Part shown: piece after piece, positions 25,845 through 33,159 of the stretch
Numbering within the stretch: the stretch's first letter is position 1
Layout of the letters: each line of letters begins with the position of its first letter
Notes under the pieces: generated by a model
Databases searched by the model: none
What the model was told of the DNA's origin: nothing
What the model saw: only the letters and a program-made list of their open reading frames with translations
Origin: Rhodobacteraceae bacterium HLUCCA12
GTDB lineage: Bacteria; Pseudomonadota; Alphaproteobacteria; Rhodobacterales; Rhodobacteraceae
DNA length: 35,371 bases
NCBI GenBank assembly: GCA_001314715.1
Contig: LJSV01000026.1
Coordinates: forward strand, 1-35,371
Direction of reading: 5' to 3'
Position numbers and translations under genes: made by a program

Positions 25845-27553
25845 CAGATCTCCTCGGGGAAATGTTGCATCACCAGCCGGATCGGGTTCGGCGCGGCCTG
25901 ACCCAGCCCGCAGATCGAGGCATCGGCCATGACGGTGCACAATTCATCCAGCAGGTCGCGGTTCCAATGCGGCGCCTGCATCAGCTTGACCGCCTTTTCG
26001 CAGCCTGCCCGGCAGGGGGTGCACTGGCCGCAGCTTTCATCCTCGAAAAAGCGCAGCATGTTCAGCGCCGCGTCGCGCGCGGAGTCGTGATCCGAAAGAA
26101 CCACCACCGCGGCCGAGCCGATGAAACTGCCATGCGGTTGCAACGTGTCGAAATCCAGCGGCACGTCGGACAGGCTGGCCGGCAGCAGCCCCGAGGACGG
26201 CCCGCCCGGCTGATAGGCCTTGAACCTGTGCCCTTTGGCCATGCCGCCGGCGGCGTCGATGATGTCGGTGATGGTCGATCCGGCAGGCAACAGGTAGACA
26301 CCGGGCTGCGCCACCCGGCCACTGACCGAATAGCTGCGCAAGCCCTTGCGCCCGTTCTTTTCAACCGAATTCAGGATCTGCGGCCCTTCGCGGCAGATGC
26401 GCGCGATCCAGTGCAGCGTTTCGACATTGTGCACCAGCGTCGGCTGGCCGAACAGGCCGACCTGCGCAACATAGGGGGGACGATGGCGCGGAAGGCCGCG
26501 CTTGCCCTCGATCGATTCCAGCATCGCGCTTTCTTCGCCGCAGATATAGGCCCCGGCCCCGCGCCGCAGTTCAATGTATCCGGGCGCGGCGATCCCCGCG
26601 GCCTCAAGCGCGGCGATCTCGCGGCGCAGGATTTCCAGCACCGCCGGGTATTCGTCGCGCATGTAGAGATAGCAGCGCTCGGCCTCGACCGCCCAGGCCG
26701 CGATCAGCATCCCCTCCAGCATCAGATGCGGCGTGCGCTCCAGGTAGTAGCGATCCTTGAAGGTTCCCGGCTCGCCCTCGTCACCATTCACCGCCAGGTA
26801 GCGCGGCCCCGGATTGGCGCGCACGAACCCCCATTTCTTGCCCGAGGGGAAGCCCGCACCACCCAGCCCGCGCAGACCGGCCTCCAGCAGCGTCTGCTGC
26901 ACCGCTTCCCAGTTGCCACCGGCGCGCAGGGCGTCCAGCCGGGCATAACCACCCGTGGCGCGATACGCCTCCAGCCCTTCGTAATCGGGGATCACGGGAT
27001 GAAAATCGCCGGTTGCGATGATTTCGGCGATGGCCTCGGGCGTGGCGTGATCGACGTGGCGGTGGCCCAGTTCGACCACCGGGGCGGTGTCGCACCGGCC
27101 CATGCAGGGCGCGCGCAACACGCGCACCCGCGCCGGGTCATGGCCAGCCTCAAGGGCCTTCAGCAAGGCTTCGGCCCCCGCAATCTCGCACGCCAGCGAG
27201 TCGCAGACGCGGATCGTCAGGTCGGGTGGCGGGGTGTCACCCTCGCGGATCGGATCGAAATGGGCGTAAAAGGTCGCGACCTCCCAGACCTCGGCCATCG
27301 ACAGGCGCATCTCATGCGCCAGTGCACGCAGATGCGGGGCGGACAGGTGGCCATGGGCATCCTGGATCAGGTGCAGGAACTCGATCAAGAGATCGCGCCG
27401 GCGGGGCCGGTCGCCCAGAAGCGAACAGATTTCGGCATGGGCGTCATCGTCAAGCTGCCGGCCCTTGGGCGTGGCCCGGCCCTTGCCGCGGCCCGATTTC
27501 CAGACGCCGCGCTGTGGCTCTGCCCCGGGGTCGGCCTTGTCCAGCGGTGCCAT
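25844..27553 (-). CDS. fdsB: Formate dehydrogenase beta subunit, fused NuoE-NuoF type (FdsG-FdsB)
   Basis: A 569-residue fusion that carries electrons from the catalytic subunit to NAD+. Residues about 25-165 are thioredoxin-like NuoE/FdsG with [2Fe-2S] cysteines in 'VCDSLACEIAG' and 'APCMGRCDTAP'. The rest is NuoF/FdsB with the NADH loop 'GLGGAGFPSGKKWGF', the FMN-site 'NGDEGEPGTFKDR', 'GAGAYICGEESAMLESIEG', and the [4Fe-4S] cysteines in 'ESCGQCTPCRAGC' and 'SICGL'. The arrangement matches the fused beta subunit of Methylobacterium FDH1. The ATG at 27553 has AAAGGA six bases upstream; a GTG at 27577 is an in-frame alternative. It is the first gene of the operon. A separate FdsD gene was not found. 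Confidence 0.94.
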   Translation of the reverse strand: MAPLDKADPGAEPQRGVWKSGRGKGRATPKGRQLDDDAHAEICSLLGDRPRRRDLLIEFLHLIQDAHGHLSAPHLRALAHEMRLSMAEVWEVATFYAHFDPIREGDTPPPDLTIRVCDSLACEIAGAEALLKALEAGHDPARVRVLRAPCMGRCDTAPVVELGHRHVDHATPEAIAEIIATGDFHPVIPDYEGLEAYRATGGYARLDALRAGGNWEAVQQTLLEAGLRGLGGAGFPSGKKWGFVRANPGPRYLAVNGDEGEPGTFKDRYYLERTPHLMLEGMLIAAWAVEAERCYLYMRDEYPAVLEILRREIAALEAAGIAAPGYIELRRGAGAYICGEESAMLESIEGKRGLPRHRPPYVAQVGLFGQPTLVHNVETLHWIARICREGPQILNSVEKNGRKGLRSYSVSGRVAQPGVYLLPAGSTITDIIDAAGGMAKGHRFKAYQPGGPSSGLLPASLSDVPLDFDTLQPHGSFIGSAAVVVLSDHDSARDAALNMLRFFEDESCGQCTPCRAGCEKAVKLMQAPHWNRDLLDELCTVMADASICGLGQAAPNPIRLVMQHFPEEI

Positions 27554-27591
27554 GCCTGTTCCTTTCGGTTCTGCCACGCGGTTCTGCGGGC

Positions 27592-27620
27592 GTCATGGCC
27601 AGCGAACCCCGGCAAGTCAA
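27592..27620 (-). promoter_or_regulatory. Predicted promoter of the formate dehydrogenase operon
   Basis: On the minus strand TTGACT (27615-27620) and CATGAC (27592-27597) are 17 bases apart. The -35 is good, the -10 poor (three of six), as expected for an activator-dependent promoter. The start would fall near 27584, about 31 bases before the first ATG. Confidence 0.45.
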
Positions 27621-27637
27621 TATCGCCGAACCGTCTA

Positions 27638-27658
27638 TTGATAGGGATTTCCTATCAA
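27638..27658 (-). promoter_or_regulatory. LysR-type recognition site upstream of the formate dehydrogenase promoter
   Basis: TTGATAGG-GATTT-CCTATCAA is a perfect 8-bp inverted repeat containing ATAG-N7-CTAT, the T-N11-A form bound by LysR-type regulators. An extra CTAT lies at 27635. The centre (27648) is about 64 bases upstream of the predicted start, the classic LysR position. No LysR gene is in the window, so the regulator would be encoded elsewhere. Confidence 0.65.
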
Positions 27659-27727
27659 AAGGGCGGCTTGGACTGAGTGCCATGACCGGGCGCAACAGGA
27701 TCGGCGAAAGGCGTCGCAATCCAGCCG

Positions 27728-28246
27728 TCAAGCGACCTTTTCGCCATGCGCCACCTGGGCGCGGCACCAGTCGATCACCGCATCGGCTTGCGGCGGCAGG
27801 GGCGTGCCCATCCCCTCGCTGAAGGTTTCGAAACCGTCCAGGTTGACCTTGTTCACCGCGGTCAGAACCGGAACGCCGGTCGCCAGCGCGTGGCCGATCA
27901 CCGGGCGGAAGCCGCGGCCCTCCAGCTCGGCCTTGCCGAACTTGTTGATCAGCAGAAGCTTCGGTCCCTGCTCAAGTGCGCGTTCGACCAGGCCCACGGC
28001 CTCTTCCAGGCCCTGCGGGTCCAGCCGGCAACCGCGCGACATTGGGCCAAGGCTTTGCGAGATGCGCACCCGCGCGGCCATCGCCAGAACCTGAAGGTCC
28101 ATATCGCAGCGGGTCGCGGGCCCGGTGTCGGAATTGATCTGCACGACACCGGCCAGCGGCCAGCCCTCGGCGCCCAGGCGGGCCGCAACCTCGGCCATGA
28201 GCCGGTCAACCGCCCCGCGTTCCGCGCCGATCACATATCCCAGCAT
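27728..28246 (-). CDS. DUF2478 domain-containing protein
   Basis: A 172-residue protein of the DUF2478 family, which has a P-loop-NTPase-like fold and is usually encoded among molybdenum-related genes. The phosphate-binding loop is degenerate here ('MLGYVIGAERGAVDRLMAEV' has no GKT/S). The later strand and loop 'KLLLINKFGKAELEGRGFRP' is the most conserved part of the family. Residues 'CDMDLQVLA' and 'SRGCRLD' contain the two conserved cysteines. The longer frame to 28405 runs into the fdhD region; the ATG at 28246 with the hydrophobic 'LGYVIG' strand is the natural start. It is divergent from fdhD and follows the formate dehydrogenase promoter region, suggesting a part in cofactor handling. 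Confidence 0.82.
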   Translation of the reverse strand: MLGYVIGAERGAVDRLMAEVAARLGAEGWPLAGVVQINSDTGPATRCDMDLQVLAMAARVRISQSLGPMSRGCRLDPQGLEEAVGLVERALEQGPKLLLINKFGKAELEGRGFRPVIGHALATGVPVLTAVNKVNLDGFETFSEGMGTPLPPQADAVIDWCRAQVAHGEKVA

Positions 28247-28284
28247 CGCCCTGCGCGCCCCCGTCTTGCAACCGCGGCCAGCCC

Positions 28285-28313
28285 TTGTCTGGCCCATCGG
28301 CCTGATACATAGT
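28285..28313 (+). promoter_or_regulatory. Predicted fdhD-moeA operon promoter
   Basis: TTGTCT (28285-28290) and CATAGT (28308-28313) are separated by 17 bases. A small inverted repeat GTCCC-AC-GGGAC (28312-28323) covers the end of the -10 region. The fdhD ATG follows at 28338. Confidence 0.5.
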
Positions 28314-28337
28314 CCCACGGGACCAGAAAGACAGTTC

Positions 28338-29210
28338 ATGATCAAGCCCCTTCCGCTTCTTCCCGACCCGGCCGCGCCGCGCCTGACCCGGCGCATCAGT
28401 GGCACCGATCACACCGGTGCCGCGCTCGATATCAGCGTGGTCGAGGAACGCCCCTTGACGATCTTTCTGAACGCGCAGGAGATCGTCACCGCCATGACCA
28501 TCGGGGATTACCCCGAATACCTGGCGCTGGGGTTTCTGCGTAATCAGGGGATGCTGCGCGCCGATGACGTGGTGACGGGCGTCGATTATGACGACGAGAT
28601 CGAAACCGTCGTCGTGCGGACCCGGCGCGCGACCTCGTATGAGGAAAAGGTGAAAAAGAAGACCCGCACCTCGGGCTGTGCGGTGGGCACGGTCTTTGGC
28701 GACATGATGGAGGGGCTGGAGGGGCTGACGCTGCCGCCGGCAGAGCTGCGCACAAGCTGGCTTTACGCGCTGGCCAAGGCCGTCAACACCACCCCCTCGC
28801 TTTACCTGGAGGCCGGGGCGATCCATGGCACGGTGCTGTGCCGGCGCGACCAGATGCTGGTCTACATGGAGGATGTCGGCCGCCACAACGCGGTCGACAA
28901 GATCGCGGGCTGGATGTTTCGCCATGACGAAGGCGGGGCCGACAAGATCCTGTACACGACGGGCCGGCTGACCTCGGAAATGGTGATCAAGACCGCGCAG
29001 ATGGGCATTCCGGTGCTGGCTTCGCGCTCGGGCTTCACCGCATGGGGCGTCGAGATCGCGCGCCAGACGGGATTGACATTGATCGGGCGGATGCGCGGGC
29101 AACGTTTTGTCTGCCTGTCGGGCGAGGATCGGCTGATCCGCGATGCCGACCTTGCGCAGATTGGCGAGGAAAGCGCGCGCCACCGACGCAAGGCCGCGCA
29201 GGATGACTGA
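28338..29210 (+). CDS. fdhD: Formate dehydrogenase accessory sulfurtransferase
   Basis: A 290-residue FdhD/FdsC family protein that supplies sulfur to the bis-MGD cofactor before it is inserted into formate dehydrogenase. Family marks are 'VVEERPLTIFLNAQEIVTAM' (about residues 34-53), 'YPEYLALGFLRNQGML', 'MEDVGRHNAVDKIAGWM', 'YTTGRLTSEMVIKTAQMGIPVLASRSG' and 'GLTLIGRMRGQRF'. The usual C-x-x-C loop reads 'TSGCAVG': C114 is kept but the second cysteine is glycine. The N-terminal extension of the open frame is not needed; the ATG at 28338 fits the family. It overlaps the next gene by eight bases. It serves the divergent formate dehydrogenase genes. Confidence 0.95.
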   Translation: MIKPLPLLPDPAAPRLTRRISGTDHTGAALDISVVEERPLTIFLNAQEIVTAMTIGDYPEYLALGFLRNQGMLRADDVVTGVDYDDEIETVVVRTRRATSYEEKVKKKTRTSGCAVGTVFGDMMEGLEGLTLPPAELRTSWLYALAKAVNTTPSLYLEAGAIHGTVLCRRDQMLVYMEDVGRHNAVDKIAGWMFRHDEGGADKILYTTGRLTSEMVIKTAQMGIPVLASRSGFTAWGVEIARQTGLTLIGRMRGQRFVCLSGEDRLIRDADLAQIGEESARHRRKAAQDD

Positions 29211-29628
29211 GACGGTCGCGCCCGCACGCATCGCGCAGGCCCTGGAGGCCGCGCGCGCGTTGATCGCGGTGCATGGCGCCGAGGGGCGACACCACATCGC
29301 GGCGGCGGTGCTGAGCGATGACGGGGCGATGCACCTGGGCATCAGCCTGGAATCGACGGTTCGCTGGGCGTCGATCTGCGCCGAACCGGGCGCGGTGTCG
29401 CGCGCCATGATCGACGCGCCGGGCGCTGCCATCATCGCCACGATCGCGGTCAATCGCGACGGCGCGATCGTGCCGCCGTGTTCGCGCTGCCGCGAGTTGC
29501 TGGCCGATTTCGCCCCACATGCGCAGATCGCGCTGCCCGACCCGGCGGGATGGCGGCTGGTGGCACTGGCGTCGCTCATGCCCTATCCATACAAGGGGTT
29601 GCTGCGGTTCGATGGAGATCAGGCATGA
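29203..29628 (+). CDS. Cytidine-deaminase-like zinc protein in the cofactor operon
   Basis: A 141-residue protein with the cytidine deaminase fold. The zinc and catalytic residues are C59-A60-E61 in 'WASICAEPGAVSRAM' and C93/C96 in 'PPCSRCRELLADF', the standard C-A-E plus P-C-x-x-C set of homotetrameric cytidine deaminases and blasticidin-S deaminases. The substrate is not known; pyrimidine nucleosides are possible. It starts eight bases inside the end of fdhD and overlaps mobA by four bases (ATGA), so it is translated within a formate dehydrogenase/molybdenum cofactor operon. Whether it works on the cytosine form of the cofactor, on guanine nucleotides or on something unrelated is open. Confidence 0.85.
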   Translation: MTETVAPARIAQALEAARALIAVHGAEGRHHIAAAVLSDDGAMHLGISLESTVRWASICAEPGAVSRAMIDAPGAAIIATIAVNRDGAIVPPCSRCRELLADFAPHAQIALPDPAGWRLVALASLMPYPYKGLLRFDGDQA

Positions 29629-30236
29629 GCGCGGTTCTGGGCGTGATCCTTGCCGGCGGGCAAGCGACGCGGATGGGCGGTGGCGACAAGGGATTGCGCG
29701 TGGTCGCCCATGCCCGGCTCATGGATCATGTGATCGACCGGCTGGCGCCACAGGTCGCGGCGCTGGCGATCAACGCCAACGGCGACCCGGCGCGGCTGGC
29801 CGAGTTTGGCCTGCCGATCCTGCCCGACACCGTGCCCGACCATCCCGGCCCGCTGGCCGGGGTGCTGGCCGGGCTGGATTGGGCGGCGGGGCAGGGCGCG
29901 CGCGCGATCGTGACGGCGGCGGCGGATACGCCGTTCTTTCCGCGCGATCTGGTGGCGCGTTTGCAGGCGGCCGCGGGCCCCTCGGGCCTGGCGCTTGCCG
30001 CCAGCCCCGATGCCGAAGGCACGATCCGCCGTCACCCGACCTTTGGCCTGTGGCCTGTGGACCTGCGCGCGGATCTGCGCGCGGCCCTGGCGCAGGGGCT
30101 TCGCAAGATCGTGCTCTGGACCGATCGCCATGGCGCCGGGCAGGCAGTGTTTCCATCGGATCCGTTCGATCCGTTTTTCAACGTCAACACCCCCGAGGAC
30201 ATTTTGCGCGCCCAGGAACTGGCGGGGCGGGTATGA
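29625..30236 (+). CDS. mobA: Molybdenum cofactor guanylyltransferase
   Basis: A 203-residue nucleotidyltransferase that links GMP from GTP to molybdopterin to form MGD, the cofactor needed by formate dehydrogenase. The nucleotide loop 'LAGGQATRMGGGDKGL' is at residues 9-24, matching the MobA signature L-A-G-G-x-x-x-R-M-G-G-x-D-K. The 'PDHPGPLAGVLAGLDWA' segment and the metal aspartate in 'AAADTPFFP' follow. The end 'FFNVNTPEDILRAQ' is conserved. The ATG at 29625 overlaps the previous stop. It overlaps mobB by four bases. Confidence 0.96.
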   Translation: MSAVLGVILAGGQATRMGGGDKGLRVVAHARLMDHVIDRLAPQVAALAINANGDPARLAEFGLPILPDTVPDHPGPLAGVLAGLDWAAGQGARAIVTAAADTPFFPRDLVARLQAAAGPSGLALAASPDAEGTIRRHPTFGLWPVDLRADLRAALAQGLRKIVLWTDRHGAGQAVFPSDPFDPFFNVNTPEDILRAQELAGRV

Positions 30237-30748
30237 AGGTCTATGGCGTCACCGGCTGGAAAAACACCGGCAAGACCGGCCTGATGGAGCGGCTGGTCAC
30301 AGAGATCACGGCGCGCGGCCTGTCGGTTTCGACGATCAAGCATGCCCACCACGACACCGAGATCGACCATCCGGGGCGCGACAGCCATCGCCACCGCCAG
30401 GCCGGTGCGCGCGAGGTGCTGGTTTCTTCCCCCGTGCGCTGGGCCTTGATGCACGAATTGCGCGGCGCGAATGAGCCCTCTCTGGACGATCTGCTGGCGC
30501 GGCTTTCGCCCGTCGATCTGGTTCTGATCGAGGGCTACAAGCGCGCGCCCCATCCCAAGATCGAGGCCCACCGCGTTGAAACCGGCCGCGACTTGCTTGC
30601 CGTACACAGCCCGAGCGTGCGCGCGCTCGCCAGCAATGCGGATCCGGGCGATCCGGTGCTGGCCGGTCTGACGGTGCCGGTTCTGGCGCTTGACGATACC
30701 TGCGCGATCGCCGATTTCCTCCTTCGCGACCTGGGGTTTGCATCATGA
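30233..30748 (+). CDS. mobB: Molybdopterin-guanine dinucleotide biosynthesis adapter protein
   Basis: A 171-residue P-loop GTP-binding protein that assists MobA. The Walker A motif is 'GWKNTGKT' at residues 8-15. 'STIKHAHHDTEIDHPGRDSHRHRQAGA' is the conserved histidine-rich switch of MobB, and 'LVLIEGYKRAPHPKIE' carries the Walker-B-like strand. Length and order fit stand-alone MobB. Four-base overlaps with mobA upstream and with the moeA fusion downstream indicate strict co-translation. Confidence 0.95.
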   Translation: MKVYGVTGWKNTGKTGLMERLVTEITARGLSVSTIKHAHHDTEIDHPGRDSHRHRQAGAREVLVSSPVRWALMHELRGANEPSLDDLLARLSPVDLVLIEGYKRAPHPKIEAHRVETGRDLLAVHSPSVRALASNADPGDPVLAGLTVPVLALDDTCAIADFLLRDLGFAS

Positions 30749-32895
30749 GATTTGATCGTATCGCCATTCTGGACTGGTCTGCAGCCTCAAGTCCCAAACG
30801 CGGCAAGGATTCGATATGGCTTGGCCTTGCCGGACCGGATGGCGTGCGCGCCGAAAACCTGCCCACGCGGTCCGCCGCCGAGGACCGGCTGCGGACCCTG
30901 ATTCAGGCGGCACTTGATGCGGGCGAACGGCTGCTGATCGGCGCCGATTTTGCCTTTGGCTATCCCGCGGGATTTGCCGCGCATCTGACCGGCCGGGCCC
31001 AGTCGCTGGCGGTCTGGGAGTGGCTGGCGGGGGCGATCGCGGACGACGCGCAGAACCGATCGAACCGGCTGGCCGTCGCCGCAGGGATCAATCGGCGTTT
31101 TCCGGGGGCGGGGCCGTTCTGGTTCAACCCGACCCGGCTGGATCTGCCTGACCTGCCGCGTCGCGCAAGTGCGTGCCAGGGTCACGGCGATCTGGCCGAA
31201 TTCCGTGCGACCGACCGCGCCGCGCGTGGCGCACAATCGGTCTGGAAGCTGGGCGGGGCCGGTGCGGTAGGCAGTCAGACCCTGACCGGCTTGCCGGTCC
31301 TGTGGCGGCTGCGCGGCGGCTTTGCCGGGCAGGTGGCCGTCTGGCCGTTCGAGCCGGTGGAAACGTCCCCCGTCGTGCTGGCCGAGGTCTTCCCATCCGT
31401 CCTTTCCGCGCAGGTCGAAAGCGTCATGAGCGCGCAGCCGATGGTGCGGGATGAAGCGCAGGTGAGGCTTCTGGCGGAAACGCTCTGGCACGTGCAGGCG
31501 ACGGATGCGGGGCTGGCCGCGCTGTTTGCCATGCCGCGCGACGCCAAAGTGCATGAAGAAGGGTGGATTCTGGGTGCCGGCCACGAGGCCACATTGAAAA
31601 CCGCCGCGCAACAGGTGGCCCAACCCGCCGGCCTGACCCCGCCGCGCCTGCGCGATGATTGTTTCGCCATGCCGCAAGGGGTGGAATGGGTGCCGGTGGA
31701 TGAGGCATTGGGGCGCCTGCGCGCGGCTCTGGTGCCGCTGACCGGGGTCGAGACCGTGGCGCTTGCGCAGGCCGGTGGCCGGGTGCTGGCATCGGATGCC
31801 ACGGCCCGCCGCGCCAACCCGCCTCAGGCGAACGCGGCCGTCGATGGCTATGGCTTTGCCCATGCCGCGCTGGACGGGCCCGGCCCCTATACCCTGCCGC
31901 TGGTCGCCGGGCGGGCGGCGGCGGGGCAGCCCCTGGCCGATGCGGTGCCGCCGGGGCAGGCGGTGCGCATCCTGACCGGCGCGATCCTGCCGCAGGGCGT
32001 GGATACCGTCGTGCTGGACGAGGATTGCGCCACTGACGGTCATCGCGTGGCCTTTGACGGGCCGGTCAGGCCGCGCGCCAATACCCGCCGCGCGGGCGAG
32101 GATGTGGCGGCAGGCGCCATGGCCCTGGCGCCGGGCCGGGTGCTTGGTGCGCCCGATCTGGCGCTCATGTCGGCGCTTGGCATCGGGCAGGCGACGGTCT
32201 TTCGCAGGTTGCGCGTTGGCGTCTTGTCCACCGGCGACGAGATCGTCGCCAACCCGGCCGCCCCGGCCGCGCCGCACCAGGTTTTCGACGCCAACCGCCC
32301 CATGCTTATGGACATCGCGCGCCGCTGGGGGTTCGTGCCGGTCGATCTGGGCCATGCGCCCGACGACCCCGCGCGCATCGCCGCGGCGCTGGATCGCGGC
32401 GCGCGCGAGGCCGATGTGATCCTGACCTCCGGCGGGGCCTCGGCCGGGGATGAGGACCATGTTTCGCGCCTGCTGCGAGACCGCGGCACCTTGTCAAGCT
32501 GGCGCATCGCCCTCAAGCCCGGACGACCGCTGGCATTGGCCTTGTGGAATGGTGTGCCGGTGCTGGGGCTTCCTGGAAACCCGGTTGCGGCCTTTGTCTG
32601 CACACTGATCTTCGGTCGTCCGACCCTGTCGCGGATGGCCGGCAGCGGATGGCGGCAACCGCAAGGCTTTGATGTGCCCGCGGCCTTTTCCAAGACCAAG
32701 AAGCCGGGCCGGCGCGAATACCTGCGCGCACGGATCAATGCCCATGGCGCGGCCGAGGTGTTCGCCTCGGAAGGGTCGGGCCGGATCAGCGGGTTGAGCT
32801 GGGCCGACGGGCTGGTGGAACTGCCCGACGATGCGGCGCAGATTGAGCCGGGAACGCCCGTACGCTATCTGCCGTTCGCAAGCTTCGGCTTGTGA
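30745..32895 (+). CDS. moeA: Fusion: uncharacterised N-terminal domain + MoeA molybdenum insertase
   Basis: A 716-residue protein made of two parts. Residues about 295-716 are a complete MoeA that inserts molybdate into adenylylated molybdopterin: 'AAVDGYGF' (365-371), 'VRILTGAILPQGVDTVV' (407-423), 'RPRANTRRAGEDV' (442-454), 'STGDEI' (495-500), 'TSGGASAGDEDHV' (561-573) and 'KPGRPLALA...GLPGNPVAAF' (591-617). Residues 1 to about 290 are a separate domain not found in ordinary MoeA. It has acidic residues D10 ('AILDWSAASS'), D68 ('LIGADFAFGYP'), E214 ('VVLAEVFPS') and 'EEGWILGAG' near 271-279, spaced like an RNase H-fold (DUF429-like) protein; that assignment is tentative. It overlaps mobB by four bases. 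No frameshift is seen, so the fusion is real. Confidence 0.92.
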   Translation: MRFDRIAILDWSAASSPKRGKDSIWLGLAGPDGVRAENLPTRSAAEDRLRTLIQAALDAGERLLIGADFAFGYPAGFAAHLTGRAQSLAVWEWLAGAIADDAQNRSNRLAVAAGINRRFPGAGPFWFNPTRLDLPDLPRRASACQGHGDLAEFRATDRAARGAQSVWKLGGAGAVGSQTLTGLPVLWRLRGGFAGQVAVWPFEPVETSPVVLAEVFPSVLSAQVESVMSAQPMVRDEAQVRLLAETLWHVQATDAGLAALFAMPRDAKVHEEGWILGAGHEATLKTAAQQVAQPAGLTPPRLRDDCFAMPQGVEWVPVDEALGRLRAALVPLTGVETVALAQAGGRVLASDATARRANPPQANAAVDGYGFAHAALDGPGPYTLPLVAGRAAAGQPLADAVPPGQAVRILTGAILPQGVDTVVLDEDCATDGHRVAFDGPVRPRANTRRAGEDVAAGAMALAPGRVLGAPDLALMSALGIGQATVFRRLRVGVLSTGDEIVANPAAPAAPHQVFDANRPMLMDIARRWGFVPVDLGHAPDDPARIAAALDRGAREADVILTSGGASAGDEDHVSRLLRDRGTLSSWRIALKPGRPLALALWNGVPVLGLPGNPVAAFVCTLIFGRPTLSRMAGSGWRQPQGFDVPAAFSKTKKPGRREYLRARINAHGAAEVFASEGSGRISGLSWADGLVELPDDAAQIEPGTPVRYLPFASFGL

Positions 32896-32896
32896 C

Positions 32897-33124
32897 TCAG
32901 CTCCGGCGGATCAGCCAGGCGGTCGCCTCGCCCTCGGGGGTGTTGCCCAGCAGGGCATGCCCGGATTCGGCGCAGAAATGGGGCACATCCACCGCCGCGG
33001 CCGGATCGGTTGCCAGCAGCCGCAAGACCTGCCCCGGCTGCATACCCATCAGCCGCTTTCGCGCCTTGAGCACCGGAAGCGGACACAACAGGCCGCGCGC
33101 ATCGATTTCCTGATCCCAGTCCAT
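32897..33124 (-). CDS. tusA: TusA/SirA family sulfur-carrier protein
   Basis: A 75-residue protein with the family signature 'DARGLLCPLPVLKARKRL' (the sulfur-carrying cysteine is C14 in CPLPV) and 'GQVLRLLATDPAAAVDVPHFCAESGH', with a second cysteine at 51. TusA proteins relay persulfide sulfur from cysteine desulfurase to tRNA modification and, in E. coli, influence molybdenum cofactor synthesis. Its position next to moeA and in the same island as fdhD suggests a cofactor role, but it is on the opposite strand, with a one-base gap between stops. It is one of several TusA-like groups, so exact orthology to tusA is not certain. Confidence 0.87.
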   Translation of the reverse strand: MDWDQEIDARGLLCPLPVLKARKRLMGMQPGQVLRLLATDPAAAVDVPHFCAESGHALLGNTPEGEATAWLIRRS

Positions 33125-33159
33125 GGCGCTGATCTAACCCCGGTTGCGCAGCCTGTCCA

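Noticed and set aside
25805-27676. 623-codon open frame opposite the fused formate dehydrogenase beta subunit
   Set aside because: Antisense frame kept open by high GC; the fusion protein on the minus strand has all cofactor motifs.
30787-32460. 557-codon open frame opposite the MoeA fusion
   Set aside because: Shadow frame; the plus strand protein has complete MoeA motifs.
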